Positions 29,571 to 39,426 of a stretch of DNA of 64,000 nt are shown in pieces. A program made the position numbers and the translations under genes. The stretch's first letter is position 1. Every line of letters starts with the position of its first letter. The notes beneath the pieces were generated by a model that saw only the letters and a list, made by a program, of their open reading frames with translations, searched no databases and was not told the DNA's origin. Source of the DNA: Providencia alcalifaciens DSM 30120 (GTDB lineage Bacteria > Pseudomonadota > Gammaproteobacteria > Enterobacterales > Enterobacteriaceae); NCBI RefSeq assembly GCF_000173415.1, contig NZ_ABXW01000017.1:1-64000 (forward strand), given 5' to 3'.

Positions 29571-30473
29571 GTGGAAAGTAAACAACTAAATCCATTAATT
29601 GAACAGTTTCTTGATACAATTTGGTTGGAGCAAGATCTTGCTGAAAACACCTTGGCATCTTATCGTAATGACCTCCAATCATTAGATCGGTGGCTGGATA
29701 AGCAGCAGCTACATTTAGAAACCGTTCAATCTATTGATTTGCAATCTTTTCTAGCAGAGCGTATTGACGGTGGATATAAAGCTGCAAGTTCGGCGCGTTT
29801 GTTAAGTTCGATACGCAGGCTATTTCAATATTTTTATCGTGAAAAAATTAGGTCAGATGACCCTTCAGCGGTAATTGCAGCACCTAAAATTCCGCAACGA
29901 TTGCCAAAAGATTTGAGTGAAAAACAAGTCGAAGATTTACTCAATGCGCCTGCAACTGAGGACTCGCTCGAATTACGAGACAAAGCGATGTTAGAAGTGT
30001 TATATGCCTGTGGCTTACGCGTCTCTGAGCTGACGGGATTGACCTTCTCGGATATCAGTTTACGGCAAGGGGTTGTGCGTGTTGTGGGGAAAGGTGACAA
30101 AGAGCGTTTGATCCCTCTGGGAGAAGAGGCGATTTATTGGCTGGAAAAATACATTGCAGAAGGGCGCCCTGACTTATTGAATGGAAAGACCAGCGACGTG
30201 CTTTTTCCAAGTAAACGCGGTACAAAGATGACCCGCCAGACATTTTGGCACCGAATAAAATATTACGCCGTTTTGGCAAATATTGATGGGGAAGCATTAT
30301 CGCCTCATGTATTAAGGCATGCATTCGCAACCCATTTATTGAATCACGGCGCAGACTTACGCGTCGTACAGATGCTATTAGGTCATAGTGACCTATCAAC
30401 AACCCAAATTTACACACATGTTGCCACTGAGCGACTACGTGCTTTACATGAGCAGCATCATCCTCGAGGGTGA
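29571..30473 (+). CDS. xerD: Tyrosine recombinase XerD
   Basis: The 300-residue recombinase resolves chromosome dimers at dif with XerC and FtsK. The N-terminal SAM-like domain is followed by the catalytic domain with Arg in ATGLRVSEL-like ACGLRVSELTG, the HVLRHAFATHLL His-Arg motif, the second His in LLGHSDLSTTQIY, and Tyr in TQIYTHV near residue 279. GTG 29571 is the start, with AGGATCT upstream. It begins the conserved xerD-dsbC-recJ-prfB-lysS cluster. Confidence 0.96.
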   Translation: MESKQLNPLIEQFLDTIWLEQDLAENTLASYRNDLQSLDRWLDKQQLHLETVQSIDLQSFLAERIDGGYKAASSARLLSSIRRLFQYFYREKIRSDDPSAVIAAPKIPQRLPKDLSEKQVEDLLNAPATEDSLELRDKAMLEVLYACGLRVSELTGLTFSDISLRQGVVRVVGKGDKERLIPLGEEAIYWLEKYIAEGRPDLLNGKTSDVLFPSKRGTKMTRQTFWHRIKYYAVLANIDGEALSPHVLRHAFATHLLNHGADLRVVQMLLGHSDLSTTQIYTHVATERLRALHEQHHPRG

Positions 30474-30491
30474 TGGGTGAAAAGGATAAAT

Positions 30492-31193
30492 ATGAAACGC
30501 AAATTACTTGTTTTAGGCGCCTGCATCGCGTCATTAACGGCATCTGTTTATGCAGCAACAGAAGAGAAGCTGATTATTGAAAAACTTGCACATTATAATA
30601 TGCAAGTAGAGTCTATTAAGCCTTCCCCAATTGTGGGTTTAAATACGGTAGAAACGGATAACGGCGTTATCTATGTGACTGATGATGGTAAATATTTATT
30701 GCAAGGTCCTATTTATGATCTGAGTGGCAAAGTCCCTGTAAATATCAGTAACCAACCATTATTGAAGAAGGTAGAAGCGCTAAAAAATGAAATGATCATT
30801 TTCAAAGCGCCTAATGAAAAATATGTGGTGACCGTCTTTACGGACATCAGTTGTGGCTACTGCAAAAAGTTACATGAAACCGTAGGCGAGTTAAACAGTA
30901 AAGGAGTTACCGTTCGTTATTTAGCATTCCCACGCCAAGGACTGAAGAGTGATACGGCGAAACAAATGGCATCCATTTGGTGCAATGGTTTACCTCAAGA
31001 TGCGTTAACGAAAGCATTTAAAGGTGATGAGGTTGCCATGATTGATGACTGTAAAATTGATTTAGGTAATCATTTAAAATTAGGTCAATTATTTAAAGTA
31101 ACAGGCACGCCAGCGATTATTTTGCCAAGCGGACAAGTGCTACCTGGCTTTTTAAAACCGGATGAATTACTCCAATTACTTGAACAGAAATAA
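30492..31193 (+). CDS. dsbC: Thiol:disulfide interchange protein DsbC
   Basis: The 233-residue periplasmic disulfide isomerase has a signal peptide ending ASVYA, an N-terminal dimerisation domain and a thioredoxin fold with the CGYC active site (FTDISCGYCKKLHE). The cis-proline loop is VTGTPAIILPSG. ATG 30492 follows AAAGGAT; a GTG five codons upstream is less likely. It lies 18 bp after xerD, in the conserved cluster. Confidence 0.96.
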   Translation: MKRKLLVLGACIASLTASVYAATEEKLIIEKLAHYNMQVESIKPSPIVGLNTVETDNGVIYVTDDGKYLLQGPIYDLSGKVPVNISNQPLLKKVEALKNEMIIFKAPNEKYVVTVFTDISCGYCKKLHETVGELNSKGVTVRYLAFPRQGLKSDTAKQMASIWCNGLPQDALTKAFKGDEVAMIDDCKIDLGNHLKLGQLFKVTGTPAIILPSGQVLPGFLKPDELLQLLEQK

Positions 31194-31201
31194 TCATTAT
31201 T

Positions 31202-32935
31202 GTGAATGTTGAAACTTTTTTACGTCAAAGAGAATTAACGGGTGATGCTGCCGCATTACCCAATATTCCTGAGCTTTTGCAGCGTATTTATGCCTCTCGA
31301 GGGATCACTGATATCGCCCAATTAGAGCGAAAAGCCTCTAATTTACTCGATTATCGCTCATTATCAGGGGTTGAGAATGCATTAACGCTGCTCTATGTCG
31401 CACTGGTGGAGCATCAAAAAATTACCATTGTAGGGGATTTTGATGCTGATGGCGCAACCAGCACTGCATTGGCTATTCGTGCACTGAAAGCCATGGGGTA
31501 TGTGAATTTAAATTATATCGTTCCTAACCGTTTTGAAAATGGTTATGGTTTGACGCCGCTAGTGGTGGATGAAGCCTATAAGCAGGGAACTGACCTGATT
31601 ATTACCGTAGATAACGGTATTTCTTCTCATGATGGGGTCGATGCTGCTCATCAATATGGGATGAAGGTGATTATTACAGATCACCATTTGCCGGGTGAAA
31701 TCCTACCAACAGCTGATGCTATCATCAATCCAAACCTGAGTGACTGCCAATTCGCATCAAAATCATTGGCGGGTGTTGGGGTTACGTTTTATTTAATGTC
31801 AGCATTAAGGGCGCACTTACGCCAACAGCAATGGTTTGAAAAGCAAGGGATCAGTGAACCTAATTTAGCGGAATATCTCGATTTAGTTGCACTTGGCACG
31901 GTCGCTGATGTGGTGCCATTAGATACCAATAACCGTATTTTAGTGCATCAAGGGTTAAATCGCGTAAGAGCAGGACGTTGCTGCGCGGGAATCAAAGCGT
32001 TAATTGAGGTATCCAAGCGAGATGCGTCTCGTCTTGTCGCGAACGATTTTGGCTTTGCATTAGGTCCTCGGTTAAATGCGGCTGGACGGCTCGATGATAT
32101 GTCGGTGAGTATTGAATTGCTACTCACGGATGATATGGCACATGCGCGTGAGCTAGCTAATGAGCTTGATGGTTTGAACCAAACTCGTCGAGAAATCGAA
32201 GCAGGCATGCAGCAAGAAGCTTTGGTGTTATTTAATAAAATCGAATATAGCGACAATCAATTACCCAATGGGCTAGCTTTGTACCATCCTGAATGGCATC
32301 AAGGGGTTGTTGGGATTTTAGCATCGCGAATTAAAGAGCAGTTTCACCGTCCTGTCATCGCTTTTGCACCCGCCGGTGATGGGTTATTAAAAGGCTCTGG
32401 TCGCTCGGTTCAAGGTGTACATATGCGTGATGCGCTTGAACGTTTGAACACGCTGCAACCAGGGTTAATGCAAAAGTTTGGTGGACATGCCATGGCGGCT
32501 GGCTTGTCTCTTGAAGAGAGTAAATTTGACGCCTTCAAATACCACTTTGAGACGTTAATGGGGGAGCTTATTCAGCCTGAACTGTTATCGGGTGTGATCT
32601 GGAGTGACGGTGAGCTATTGCGTAATCAGCTGTCATTAGAAACAGCAGAATTACTGCGTGAAAGTGGTCCTTGGGGACAGGCTTTCCCTGAACCGGTATT
32701 TGATGGACATTTCCAGTTATTACAACAAAAGTTAGTGGGTGAAAAACATTTGAAATTGATGTTGGAGCCCGTTAATGGTGGACCCATGCTCGATGGTATC
32801 ATGTTTAATATTGATGTTCGCCGATGGCCAGACAACAGTGTGAAAAAAGCTAAAATCGCATTTAAGCTGGATGTAAACGAATTTCGCGGCAATAAAAATG
32901 TGCAATTGATGATTGAGCATATTTGGCCGGATTAA
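31202..32935 (+). CDS. recJ: Single-stranded-DNA-specific exonuclease RecJ
   Basis: The 577-residue 5'-3' exonuclease works in recombination and mismatch repair. DHH phosphoesterase motifs are GDFDADGATSTA, IIVTVDNGISS-like LIITVDNGISSHDG, ITDHHLPG and GTVADVVPL. The DHHA1 part carries GSGRSVQGVHMRDAL and KFGGHAMAAGLSLE. GTG 31202 is the start, eight bases after dsbC, so translation is probably coupled to it. Confidence 0.96.
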   Translation: MNVETFLRQRELTGDAAALPNIPELLQRIYASRGITDIAQLERKASNLLDYRSLSGVENALTLLYVALVEHQKITIVGDFDADGATSTALAIRALKAMGYVNLNYIVPNRFENGYGLTPLVVDEAYKQGTDLIITVDNGISSHDGVDAAHQYGMKVIITDHHLPGEILPTADAIINPNLSDCQFASKSLAGVGVTFYLMSALRAHLRQQQWFEKQGISEPNLAEYLDLVALGTVADVVPLDTNNRILVHQGLNRVRAGRCCAGIKALIEVSKRDASRLVANDFGFALGPRLNAAGRLDDMSVSIELLLTDDMAHARELANELDGLNQTRREIEAGMQQEALVLFNKIEYSDNQLPNGLALYHPEWHQGVVGILASRIKEQFHRPVIAFAPAGDGLLKGSGRSVQGVHMRDALERLNTLQPGLMQKFGGHAMAAGLSLEESKFDAFKYHFETLMGELIQPELLSGVIWSDGELLRNQLSLETAELLRESGPWGQAFPEPVFDGHFQLLQQKLVGEKHLKLMLEPVNGGPMLDGIMFNIDVRRWPDNSVKKAKIAFKLDVNEFRGNKNVQLMIEHIWPD

Positions 32936-33061
32936 ACTGACGATACAATTCGTACAGAAATAGGGGAGTGATGCCCTATAAACCTGACAGGAATTCCGTT
33001 ATACTAAACGGTTCGTGAATGGAAATATTTATCTTTATTGATCAACTATAAGATAGTGAAA

Positions 33062-34163
33062 ATGACGTTTGAAATAAACCCAGTAAAAAGCAAGATTCAG
33101 GACCTGTCTGAACGGACAATGGTTCTGAGGGGGTATCTTTGACTATGATGCCAAGAAAGAACGCTTAGAAGAAGTGAACGCAGAACTTGAGCAACCGGAT
33201 GTCTGGAATGAACCAGAACGAGCTCAAGCGCTTGGTAAAGAACGCTCTTCCCTTGAGGCAATTGTTGAGACTATTGACCAACTGACCCAAGGTATCGAAG
33301 ACGTAGAAGGTTTATTGGAATTAGCGGTAGAAGCTGATGACGAAGAAACGTTCAACGAAGCGGGTGCCGAGTTAGACGCACTGCAAGGCAAGTTAGAACA
33401 ACTGGAATTCCGTCGTATGTTTTCCGGCGAGTATGATAGTGCTGACTGCTACATTGACTTACAAGCAGGTTCTGGTGGTACTGAAGCGCAAGATTGGGCA
33501 AGTATGCTCATGCGTATGTACTTGCGTTGGGCCGAGTCAAAAGGCTTCAAAACAGAAATTATTGAAGAGTCCGATGGTGATGTGGCAGGTTTAAAATCTG
33601 CGACAATTAAAATCATCGGAGACTATGCCTATGGTTGGTTAAGAACAGAAACGGGTGTTCACCGTTTGGTTCGTAAGAGCCCATTTGATTCTGGCGGCCG
33701 TCGTCATACCTCATTTAGCTCAGCGTTTATCTATCCTGAAGTTGATGATGATATTGATATCGAAATTAACCCTGCTGATTTGCGTATCGACGTATACCGC
33801 GCCTCTGGAGCTGGTGGTCAGCACGTTAACAAAACTGAGTCAGCGGTGCGTATTACCCATATACCGACCAACATAGTGACTCAGTGTCAAAACGACCGTT
33901 CGCAACATAAAAATAAAGATCAAGCCATGCGCCAGTTAAAAGCGAAGTTGTACGAACTGGAAATGCAGAAGAAGAACGCAGATAAGCAAGCGATGGAAGA
34001 GAATAAATCGGACATTGGCTGGGGAAGCCAAATTCGTTCTTACGTCCTTGATGATGCGCGAATTAAAGATTTACGTACTGGTGTGGAAACGCGTAACACG
34101 CAAGCCGTGCTGGATGGTGATTTGGATAAATTCATTGAAGCTAGTTTAAAAGCTGGCCTGTGA
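33062..34163 (+). CDS. prfB: Peptide chain release factor 2 with programmed +1 frameshift
   Basis: The gene starts at ATG 33062 ([11 protein letters not shown]) and reaches an in-frame TGA at 33140-33142. The site AGGGGGTATCTTTGAC has the internal Shine-Dalgarno AGGGGG (33128-33133), CTT and UGA C. A +1 shift continues as [12 protein letters not shown] to 34163, giving 366 residues. RF2 recognises UGA through the SPF motif (RKSPFDSGG) and catalyses release with GGQ. The residue four before GGQ is Ala (RASGAGGQ), the common active form, unlike Thr in E. coli K-12. Frameshifting autoregulates RF2 supply. lysS follows by 7 bp. Confidence 0.97.
33128..33143 (+). promoter_or_regulatory. prfB programmed +1 frameshift site
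   Basis: AGGGGGTATCTTTGAC contains a Shine-Dalgarno-like AGGGGG, a three-base spacer, the slippery CTT and the slow stop UGA C. The element is base-for-base the E. coli one. Confidence 0.96.
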
Positions 34164-34170
34164 GGAAAAA

Positions 34171-35688
34171 ATGTCTCAAGAGCAACAGGGTGCAGAACAC
34201 GCTCCCGATTTAAATAACGAACTCAAAGCCCGTAAAGAAAAACTGGTTGCGTTACGCGAACAGGGTATTCCGTTCCCAAATGATTTCCGCCGTGAAAATG
34301 TGTCCGATAAGCTTCACGCTGAATTTGGTGAAAAAACAGCAGAAGAGTTAGAAGATCTGAATGTTGAAGTGACTATCGCGGGTCGTATGATGACTCGCCG
34401 TATCATGGGTAAAGCATCATTCGCAACATTGCAAGATGTTGGTGGTCGTATTCAGATTTACGTTTCCCGCGATGATCTGCCAGAAGGTATTTATAACGAG
34501 CAGTTCAAAAAATGGGACTTAGGTGACATTCTGGGTGCTAAGGGTCGTTTATTTAAAACTAAAACGGGCGAATTGACTGTTCATTGTCATGAAGTTCGCT
34601 TGTTAACCAAAGCTCTGCGTCCATTACCAGACAAGTTCCACGGTTTATCAGACCAAGAAACACGTTATCGTCAACGTTACCTTGATTTAATTGCTAACGA
34701 TGAATCTCGTAACACTTTCATCATCCGTTCTAAGATTTTAGCGGAAGTTCGTAATTTCATGGTCGATCATGGCTTTATGGAAGTTGAAACTCCAATGATG
34801 CAAGTCATCCCTGGTGGGGCTTCTGCGCGTCCATTCGTCACACACCATAATGCGTTAGATATCGATATGTATCTGCGTATTGCGCCAGAACTGTATCTGA
34901 AGCGTTTAGTTGTGGGTGGTTTTGAACGTGTGTTCGAAATTAACCGTAACTTCCGTAATGAAGGTTTATCTCCACGCCATAACCCAGAATTCACAATGAT
35001 GGAACTGTACATGGCGTATGCGGATTACCGTGACTTAATCGTTCTGACTGAAGACTTATTCCGTATCTTAACGCAGAAAGTGTTAGGGAATACGGTTGTG
35101 AAGTATGGTGAGCAAGAATTTGATTTTGGTAAGCCATTTACCAAAATGACGATGAAAGAAGCTATCTGCAAATACCGTCCAGAAACCAATGTTGCGGATT
35201 TGGATGACATGGACAAAGCGGTTGCGATTGCTCAGTCTCTTGGCATTAAGATTGAGAAGAGCTGGGGCTTAGGTCGTATTCAGTGTGAAATTTTCGAGGA
35301 AGTTGCGGAAAGCCACTTAATTCAGCCAACATTTATTACTGAATATCCAGCTGAAGTTTCACCATTAGCTCGCCGTAACGATGAAAATCCGTTCATTACA
35401 GATCGTTTTGAATTCTTCATCGGTGGTCGTGAAATCGGTAATGGTTTCTCTGAGTTAAATGATGCGGAAGACCAAGCTGAGCGCTTTGCTGAGCAAGTTC
35501 GCCAGAAAGATGAAGGCGATGATGAAGCGATGTTCTATGATGAAGACTACGTCACCGCATTAGAGCACGGTTTACCGCCAACAGCAGGTTTAGGTATTGG
35601 TATTGACCGTATGGTCATGTTATTTACCAATAGCCATACTATCCGCGATGTAATCTTATTCCCTGCATTACGTCCTAGCAAAGCTTAA
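34171..35688 (+). CDS. lysS: Lysyl-tRNA synthetase (class II)
   Basis: The 505-residue enzyme has an OB-fold anticodon-binding domain (residues about 65-150, [18 protein letters not shown]) and the class II core with motif 2 ([13 protein letters not shown]) and motif 3 ([13 protein letters not shown]). It is the housekeeping LysRS. It is translated just after prfB with GAGGAAA upstream. The two genes form the usual operon. Confidence 0.97.
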   Translation: MSQEQQGAEHAPDLNNELKARKEKLVALREQGIPFPNDFRRENVSDKLHAEFGEKTAEELEDLNVEVTIAGRMMTRRIMGKASFATLQDVGGRIQIYVSRDDLPEGIYNEQFKKWDLGDILGAKGRLFKTKTGELTVHCHEVRLLTKALRPLPDKFHGLSDQETRYRQRYLDLIANDESRNTFIIRSKILAEVRNFMVDHGFMEVETPMMQVIPGGASARPFVTHHNALDIDMYLRIAPELYLKRLVVGGFERVFEINRNFRNEGLSPRHNPEFTMMELYMAYADYRDLIVLTEDLFRILTQKVLGNTVVKYGEQEFDFGKPFTKMTMKEAICKYRPETNVADLDDMDKAVAIAQSLGIKIEKSWGLGRIQCEIFEEVAESHLIQPTFITEYPAEVSPLARRNDENPFITDRFEFFIGGREIGNGFSELNDAEDQAERFAEQVRQKDEGDDEAMFYDEDYVTALEHGLPPTAGLGIGIDRMVMLFTNSHTIRDVILFPALRPSKA

Positions 35689-36390
35689 ATTTTGCTTTTC
35701 ATGCCCAGTAAATTGCTGGGCATGAACCTCTCAATACGTTGTCACCGTTCTATTTAATTAACCTATGTGAACTTACAATTAATTTGTCGTATTTTTCTTT
35801 TATAGCAAATAAAAGCTGAGTTATATCACGTTGTGCGTTAATTGAATGCCTGTATCTTTTAAGATAACTGCTATTCTTCGCTGGTTTTAATAAATGTAGA
35901 GTATTGTTTCATTAATACTTATTTTTATCATCAAGGTGAGCGTTAGCACTTTTTTGTTTTTCAGATTAAGAGAATTTAAGTCTTTTAATGAGTAAATCTA
36001 CTTGATTGTAATTGATTGATTTTGATATGACATTGCTAATTAGGTTTACTTGATAAAACACGTGTAGATAACTGGATAGATAAAGTAAATAGGCATTACT
36101 CATTTTAAGTTATTACTAATGAGATGTGTTTTTGGTGTTAATAAATGGAGATAAACAACCAATAAATAGGAATACAGGATATCTTATTTAGAGTAGCGAT
36201 GAGTATTATTGTCGTTAAAATAACGACACCGCAGCGTGGAATTATATTAGTGAAAAATAAAAATGCATTATATTTATGAGAAGACTCTATTTCTCTATTC
36301 GACTATATAGAAAATAAGAAGTTTTTAGCTTACACTAGGTTTCTAGGACATCATAATAATAGCGAAGAAAAGTACTGGTAAGGTAAATAT
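35689..36390. other. 702-bp AT-rich intergenic region
   Basis: No gene is seen. A 9-bp inverted repeat after lysS (CATGCCCAG at 35700-35708 and CTGGGCATG at 35716-35724) lacks a T run and may be a weak terminator. A second perfect palindrome, GTCGTTA-AAA-TAACGAC at 36211-36227, lies about 165 bp before the lipoprotein gene and looks like an operator or short hairpin. The rest is AT-rich and should hold the promoter of the lipoprotein-FKBP operon. Confidence 0.5.
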
Positions 36391-36888
36391 ATGTTTTTAA
36401 AAAATAAATTTTATGTCGCATCTTTGCTTGCGGTAACCACAGTTTTACTTTCTGGCTGTGTTTCTGGTCCAAACGCGCAAAATACGGCATCAGCTGATTC
36501 TCAACTAGCTACAGCATCAACGAAAAGTTCACAAAGCGGTAAGGTCGATAATTCTTACCCTGAATCACAAAATGTTTTAAATAATGCTTTAGATCGCTCG
36601 CCAAATAGTGCTGAGCAATCGGGCGTTGCTCCACTTAATACCTGTATTAAAGAACTCAGTTCATTGAAAACATTATCACCAGAAAATTACAATCGTCTGG
36701 TTGGTTCATTTAAGGAAGTGAGTGAAATCAATCAGTTGTATAAGCAAATCGAAGCAACTGCTAGCCCAGATACGATTGAACTATTGCAAATGGCAATTGA
36801 GTCTAAAACAAAAGTACTTTGTGCTAAGGTGCGTTACAACGCAGTGCTGTCAACGGAATCAACTTTGCAGAAAATTAATGGATTATGA
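36391..36888 (+). CDS. Putative lipoprotein coupled to the coiled-coil FKBP-like gene
   Basis: The 165-residue product has a lipoprotein signal with the lipobox LLSGC at Cys22, then a Ser/Thr/Gln-rich linker (about 23-75) and a small helical domain with two cysteines (PLNTCIKEL and TKVLCAKVRY). The residues after the acylated Cys are V and S, so outer-membrane sorting is expected. I do not recognise a family. Its TGA overlaps the ATG of the next gene (ATGA at 36885-36888), so the two are translationally coupled and probably work together at the cell envelope. Confidence 0.78.
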   Translation: MFLKNKFYVASLLAVTTVLLSGCVSGPNAQNTASADSQLATASTKSSQSGKVDNSYPESQNVLNNALDRSPNSAEQSGVAPLNTCIKELSSLKTLSPENYNRLVGSFKEVSEINQLYKQIEATASPDTIELLQMAIESKTKVLCAKVRYNAVLSTESTLQKINGL

Positions 36889-38177
36889 GACTTAACCTAA
36901 GGCTTTGTGTCTCTCTGGCACTCTTCTCGACATGTTTTTCATCGGCATCCTATGCGGATCGTTTTAACAATGTCATCGATGACTTTGATACTTACCTTCA
37001 ATCTGAAAATGAAGGTCAAAAGCCAAAGCCACGTCCTATCGAAGTGCCACTGAGTGTTAAATCACAAGCCCAGGGTTATGATGTTTTATCCACACTTTCG
37101 CCAGTTCCACTGCCGAAAGAAAACCGCCAAGTCAAGACGGTTAATGCAAGGAATACTAAAGAGAAAAAGGCCACTCAGCACGTATCGAATACGGTGACGG
37201 TGTCTCATTCTCAAAACACTACAGCGCCAGTAACCGCCACGGTACAAACGCAGGTCGAGCCTAAAACACAACCACAAGTAACAGAGCCGGTGACTCCTCC
37301 TGTTACAGAGGTTTGTGTGTTACCAACTGAGCCTTCATCTTACCAGCCGACATCTTCATACTTACTGCAAAGTAATCAATGGAACCCTAAGTATTTGGCG
37401 AAAGATTTTGCCAAATACCAAGTTATTATTGATCCTCTTGGTCTGTATTCTTCTGATTTCACGAAGAAAGCAGGGGCAGATAATGCTGCCTATTTAGCTC
37501 AGTTGGCAAACTTAATTGAGCAGCAACAATTAAAAAGCCTTTATCGCCTTGGCATTGCGCAAGGTGTGGGTGAGTTAATTGCGTACAATAAGCTTTTAAC
37601 GGATGGTCAGCTAGTCAATAAGCTTACCAACTACAATAAAAGTATTGCTGAGCTAAATCGTATTATTGCTGAAAAACAATCTACGATTAATCAACTTAGC
37701 GAAGAAATTACAGCCAACAAGCTGAAAATTGATCAGTTACAAAATGTTGTGAAGTCGGTTGATAATAAAGTTGTTATCGATGAACTTAACAATGAGTTAA
37801 CGAAATCGAAGGGGGCTGTTGCTGAAAAACAAGCCAGTTTGGAAGCGCTCGCCAAACAGAATGATCAGTCTTTAGAAACCATCAAAAAGTTGGAAAAACA
37901 ACTTAATGATGGTTTGGTTAATGTTGCGAATACGAAAAAACAACTCACCGACAAAGATAAGCAAGTTACTGATGCTCACCAACGTATTGATCAGTTAACG
38001 GCAGAGATTGCGAAACTGCAATCTGACGCTAAACAGCAATTGGAATCGTCCGGTAATACGGATGAACAATTGAAAACGTTGAGCGCCAATTTATTAACGC
38101 AAGAAACATTACTGAAGCAGCGCGAAGATGAACTCAAACAAGTTCAATCGCAGAAAAATGATGCCAATCAGCGCTGA
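36885..38177 (+). CDS. N-terminal fragment of the coiled-coil FKBP-like protein
   Basis: This is the first open segment, 430 residues, carrying the signal peptide, the low-complexity linker, the folded N-terminal segment and the beginning of the coiled coil. It ends at an out-of-frame TGA (codons NDANQR then stop) just after the one-base deletion. If expressed alone it would be a periplasmic protein without the FKBP-like domain. Confidence 0.55.
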   Translation: MRLNLRLCVSLALFSTCFSSASYADRFNNVIDDFDTYLQSENEGQKPKPRPIEVPLSVKSQAQGYDVLSTLSPVPLPKENRQVKTVNARNTKEKKATQHVSNTVTVSHSQNTTAPVTATVQTQVEPKTQPQVTEPVTPPVTEVCVLPTEPSSYQPTSSYLLQSNQWNPKYLAKDFAKYQVIIDPLGLYSSDFTKKAGADNAAYLAQLANLIEQQQLKSLYRLGIAQGVGELIAYNKLLTDGQLVNKLTNYNKSIAELNRIIAEKQSTINQLSEEITANKLKIDQLQNVVKSVDNKVVIDELNNELTKSKGAVAEKQASLEALAKQNDQSLETIKKLEKQLNDGLVNVANTKKQLTDKDKQVTDAHQRIDQLTAEIAKLQSDAKQQLESSGNTDEQLKTLSANLLTQETLLKQREDELKQVQSQKNDANQR

Positions 38178-38540
38178 AACAGCAGCAGGATGCGATTAAA
38201 CAGCTCGAGCAACAAAATCAGCAACTTGCTGAGCAAATGAAGCAGCAGCTCACTGACAAAGATAAGCAAGTTACTGATGCTCACCAACGTATTGATCAGT
38301 TAACGGCAGAGATTGCGAAACTGCAATCTGACGCCAAACAGCAATTGCAATCGTCCGGTAATACGGATGAGCAATTGAAAACGTTGAGCGCCAATTTATT
38401 AACGCAAGAAACATTACTGAAGCAGCGTGAAGATGAACTCAAACAAGTTCAATCGCAGAAAAATGATGTCCAATCAGCGCTGAAACAGCAGCAGGATGCA
38501 GTTAAACAGCTTGAGCAACAAAATCAGCAACTTGCTGAAA
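37941..38540 (+). repeat. 306-bp tandem duplication in the coiled-coil region
   Basis: Copy A is 37941-38245 and copy B runs from 38246 to about 38540. The period is 306 bp (102 codons), with copy A one base short. About ten substitutions separate the copies over some 295 bp, roughly 97% identity by eye. The indel that breaks the frame is inside copy A (GATGCCAATC against GATGTCCAATC in copy B). Confidence 0.93.
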
Positions 38541-39424
38541 AATCAAAACAAAATGAAAAAATTCAAGTTGTTTTAGCTGAACAAACGGCTCAATTGGTCC
38601 AAAAAAATGCATTAGAAGTTGAGCTTGCTAATGCGAAAAAACAACAGCTTACTCAGCAAAATGCCCATGAAAAAATAGCTAAGCAGCTTACTGATAGCCA
38701 AAATCAGTATGCTCAGTTACAAGCTCAATTAGCAACAAATGAGCAAGGTTATGCAGAGGCCAAAAAACAACTGGCGCAAGCTAATGCTGAAGTGCAAAAA
38801 CTGCGTACAGAATTAGAGAAACAGACTGAGCTTGCTGGAAAGGCGACTGATCAGCAAGTGAAAGAACTCACTACTGAGTTAAATCAACAAATTACGTTAC
38901 TCAAAGCGAGAGAAGAGACGTTAACGAAATTAGATTTAGAAAATAAAAATGTCCAAAATTCGTTGAAAGCCCAGCTATCTGATAAACAACAGTTAGAATC
39001 TCAAAATGCGTTGTTAGCCTCACAAGCAAAAGAAAAAGAAATTCAAATTGCTAAGCTTGAGAAAGACATTGCGAGTCGCAATCAACAGCAATCAGATCTT
39101 GAGCAGAAATTGTTAGATGTTAATAAGCAACTGAATGTGCTGAAGTTAGAAGCTGAAAAATTTACGGCAGAGAATGTTGCTAAAAAAGATCAGGAATTAC
39201 TTCAGCTTAAAAAGCAGCTGGATGAAAAAACAGCGGCGGATAGCCAATCTAGACAGGAGCTGGCGAGCGTTCAAGAAAATCTGAAAAAAGCAAAAGATGA
39301 GCTGGCATCACTGAAAGCATTTTCAACCGACGATGGATTAAAGTTGCAGATTAGAGATCTTAATCAGCGTGTCACTCAGTTACGTGAAGAGAATGATGCT
39401 TTAAGGGCGAATAAAAAAACGTAG
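38237..39424 (+). CDS. Middle coiled-coil fragment of the same gene
   Basis: This second segment of 395 residues is almost entirely predicted coiled coil, rich in Gln, Lys, Glu and Leu (KQLEQQNQQLAEKSKQNEK and similar). Its frame is already open before ATG 38237 and joins the first segment if the missing T is restored. No convincing ribosome site precedes the ATG. It ends at TAG two codons after an A7 run. Confidence 0.5.
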   Translation: MKQQLTDKDKQVTDAHQRIDQLTAEIAKLQSDAKQQLQSSGNTDEQLKTLSANLLTQETLLKQREDELKQVQSQKNDVQSALKQQQDAVKQLEQQNQQLAEKSKQNEKIQVVLAEQTAQLVQKNALEVELANAKKQQLTQQNAHEKIAKQLTDSQNQYAQLQAQLATNEQGYAEAKKQLAQANAEVQKLRTELEKQTELAGKATDQQVKELTTELNQQITLLKAREETLTKLDLENKNVQNSLKAQLSDKQQLESQNALLASQAKEKEIQIAKLEKDIASRNQQQSDLEQKLLDVNKQLNVLKLEAEKFTAENVAKKDQELLQLKKQLDEKTAADSQSRQELASVQENLKKAKDELASLKAFSTDDGLKLQIRDLNQRVTQLREENDALRANKKT

Positions 39425-39426
39425 CA

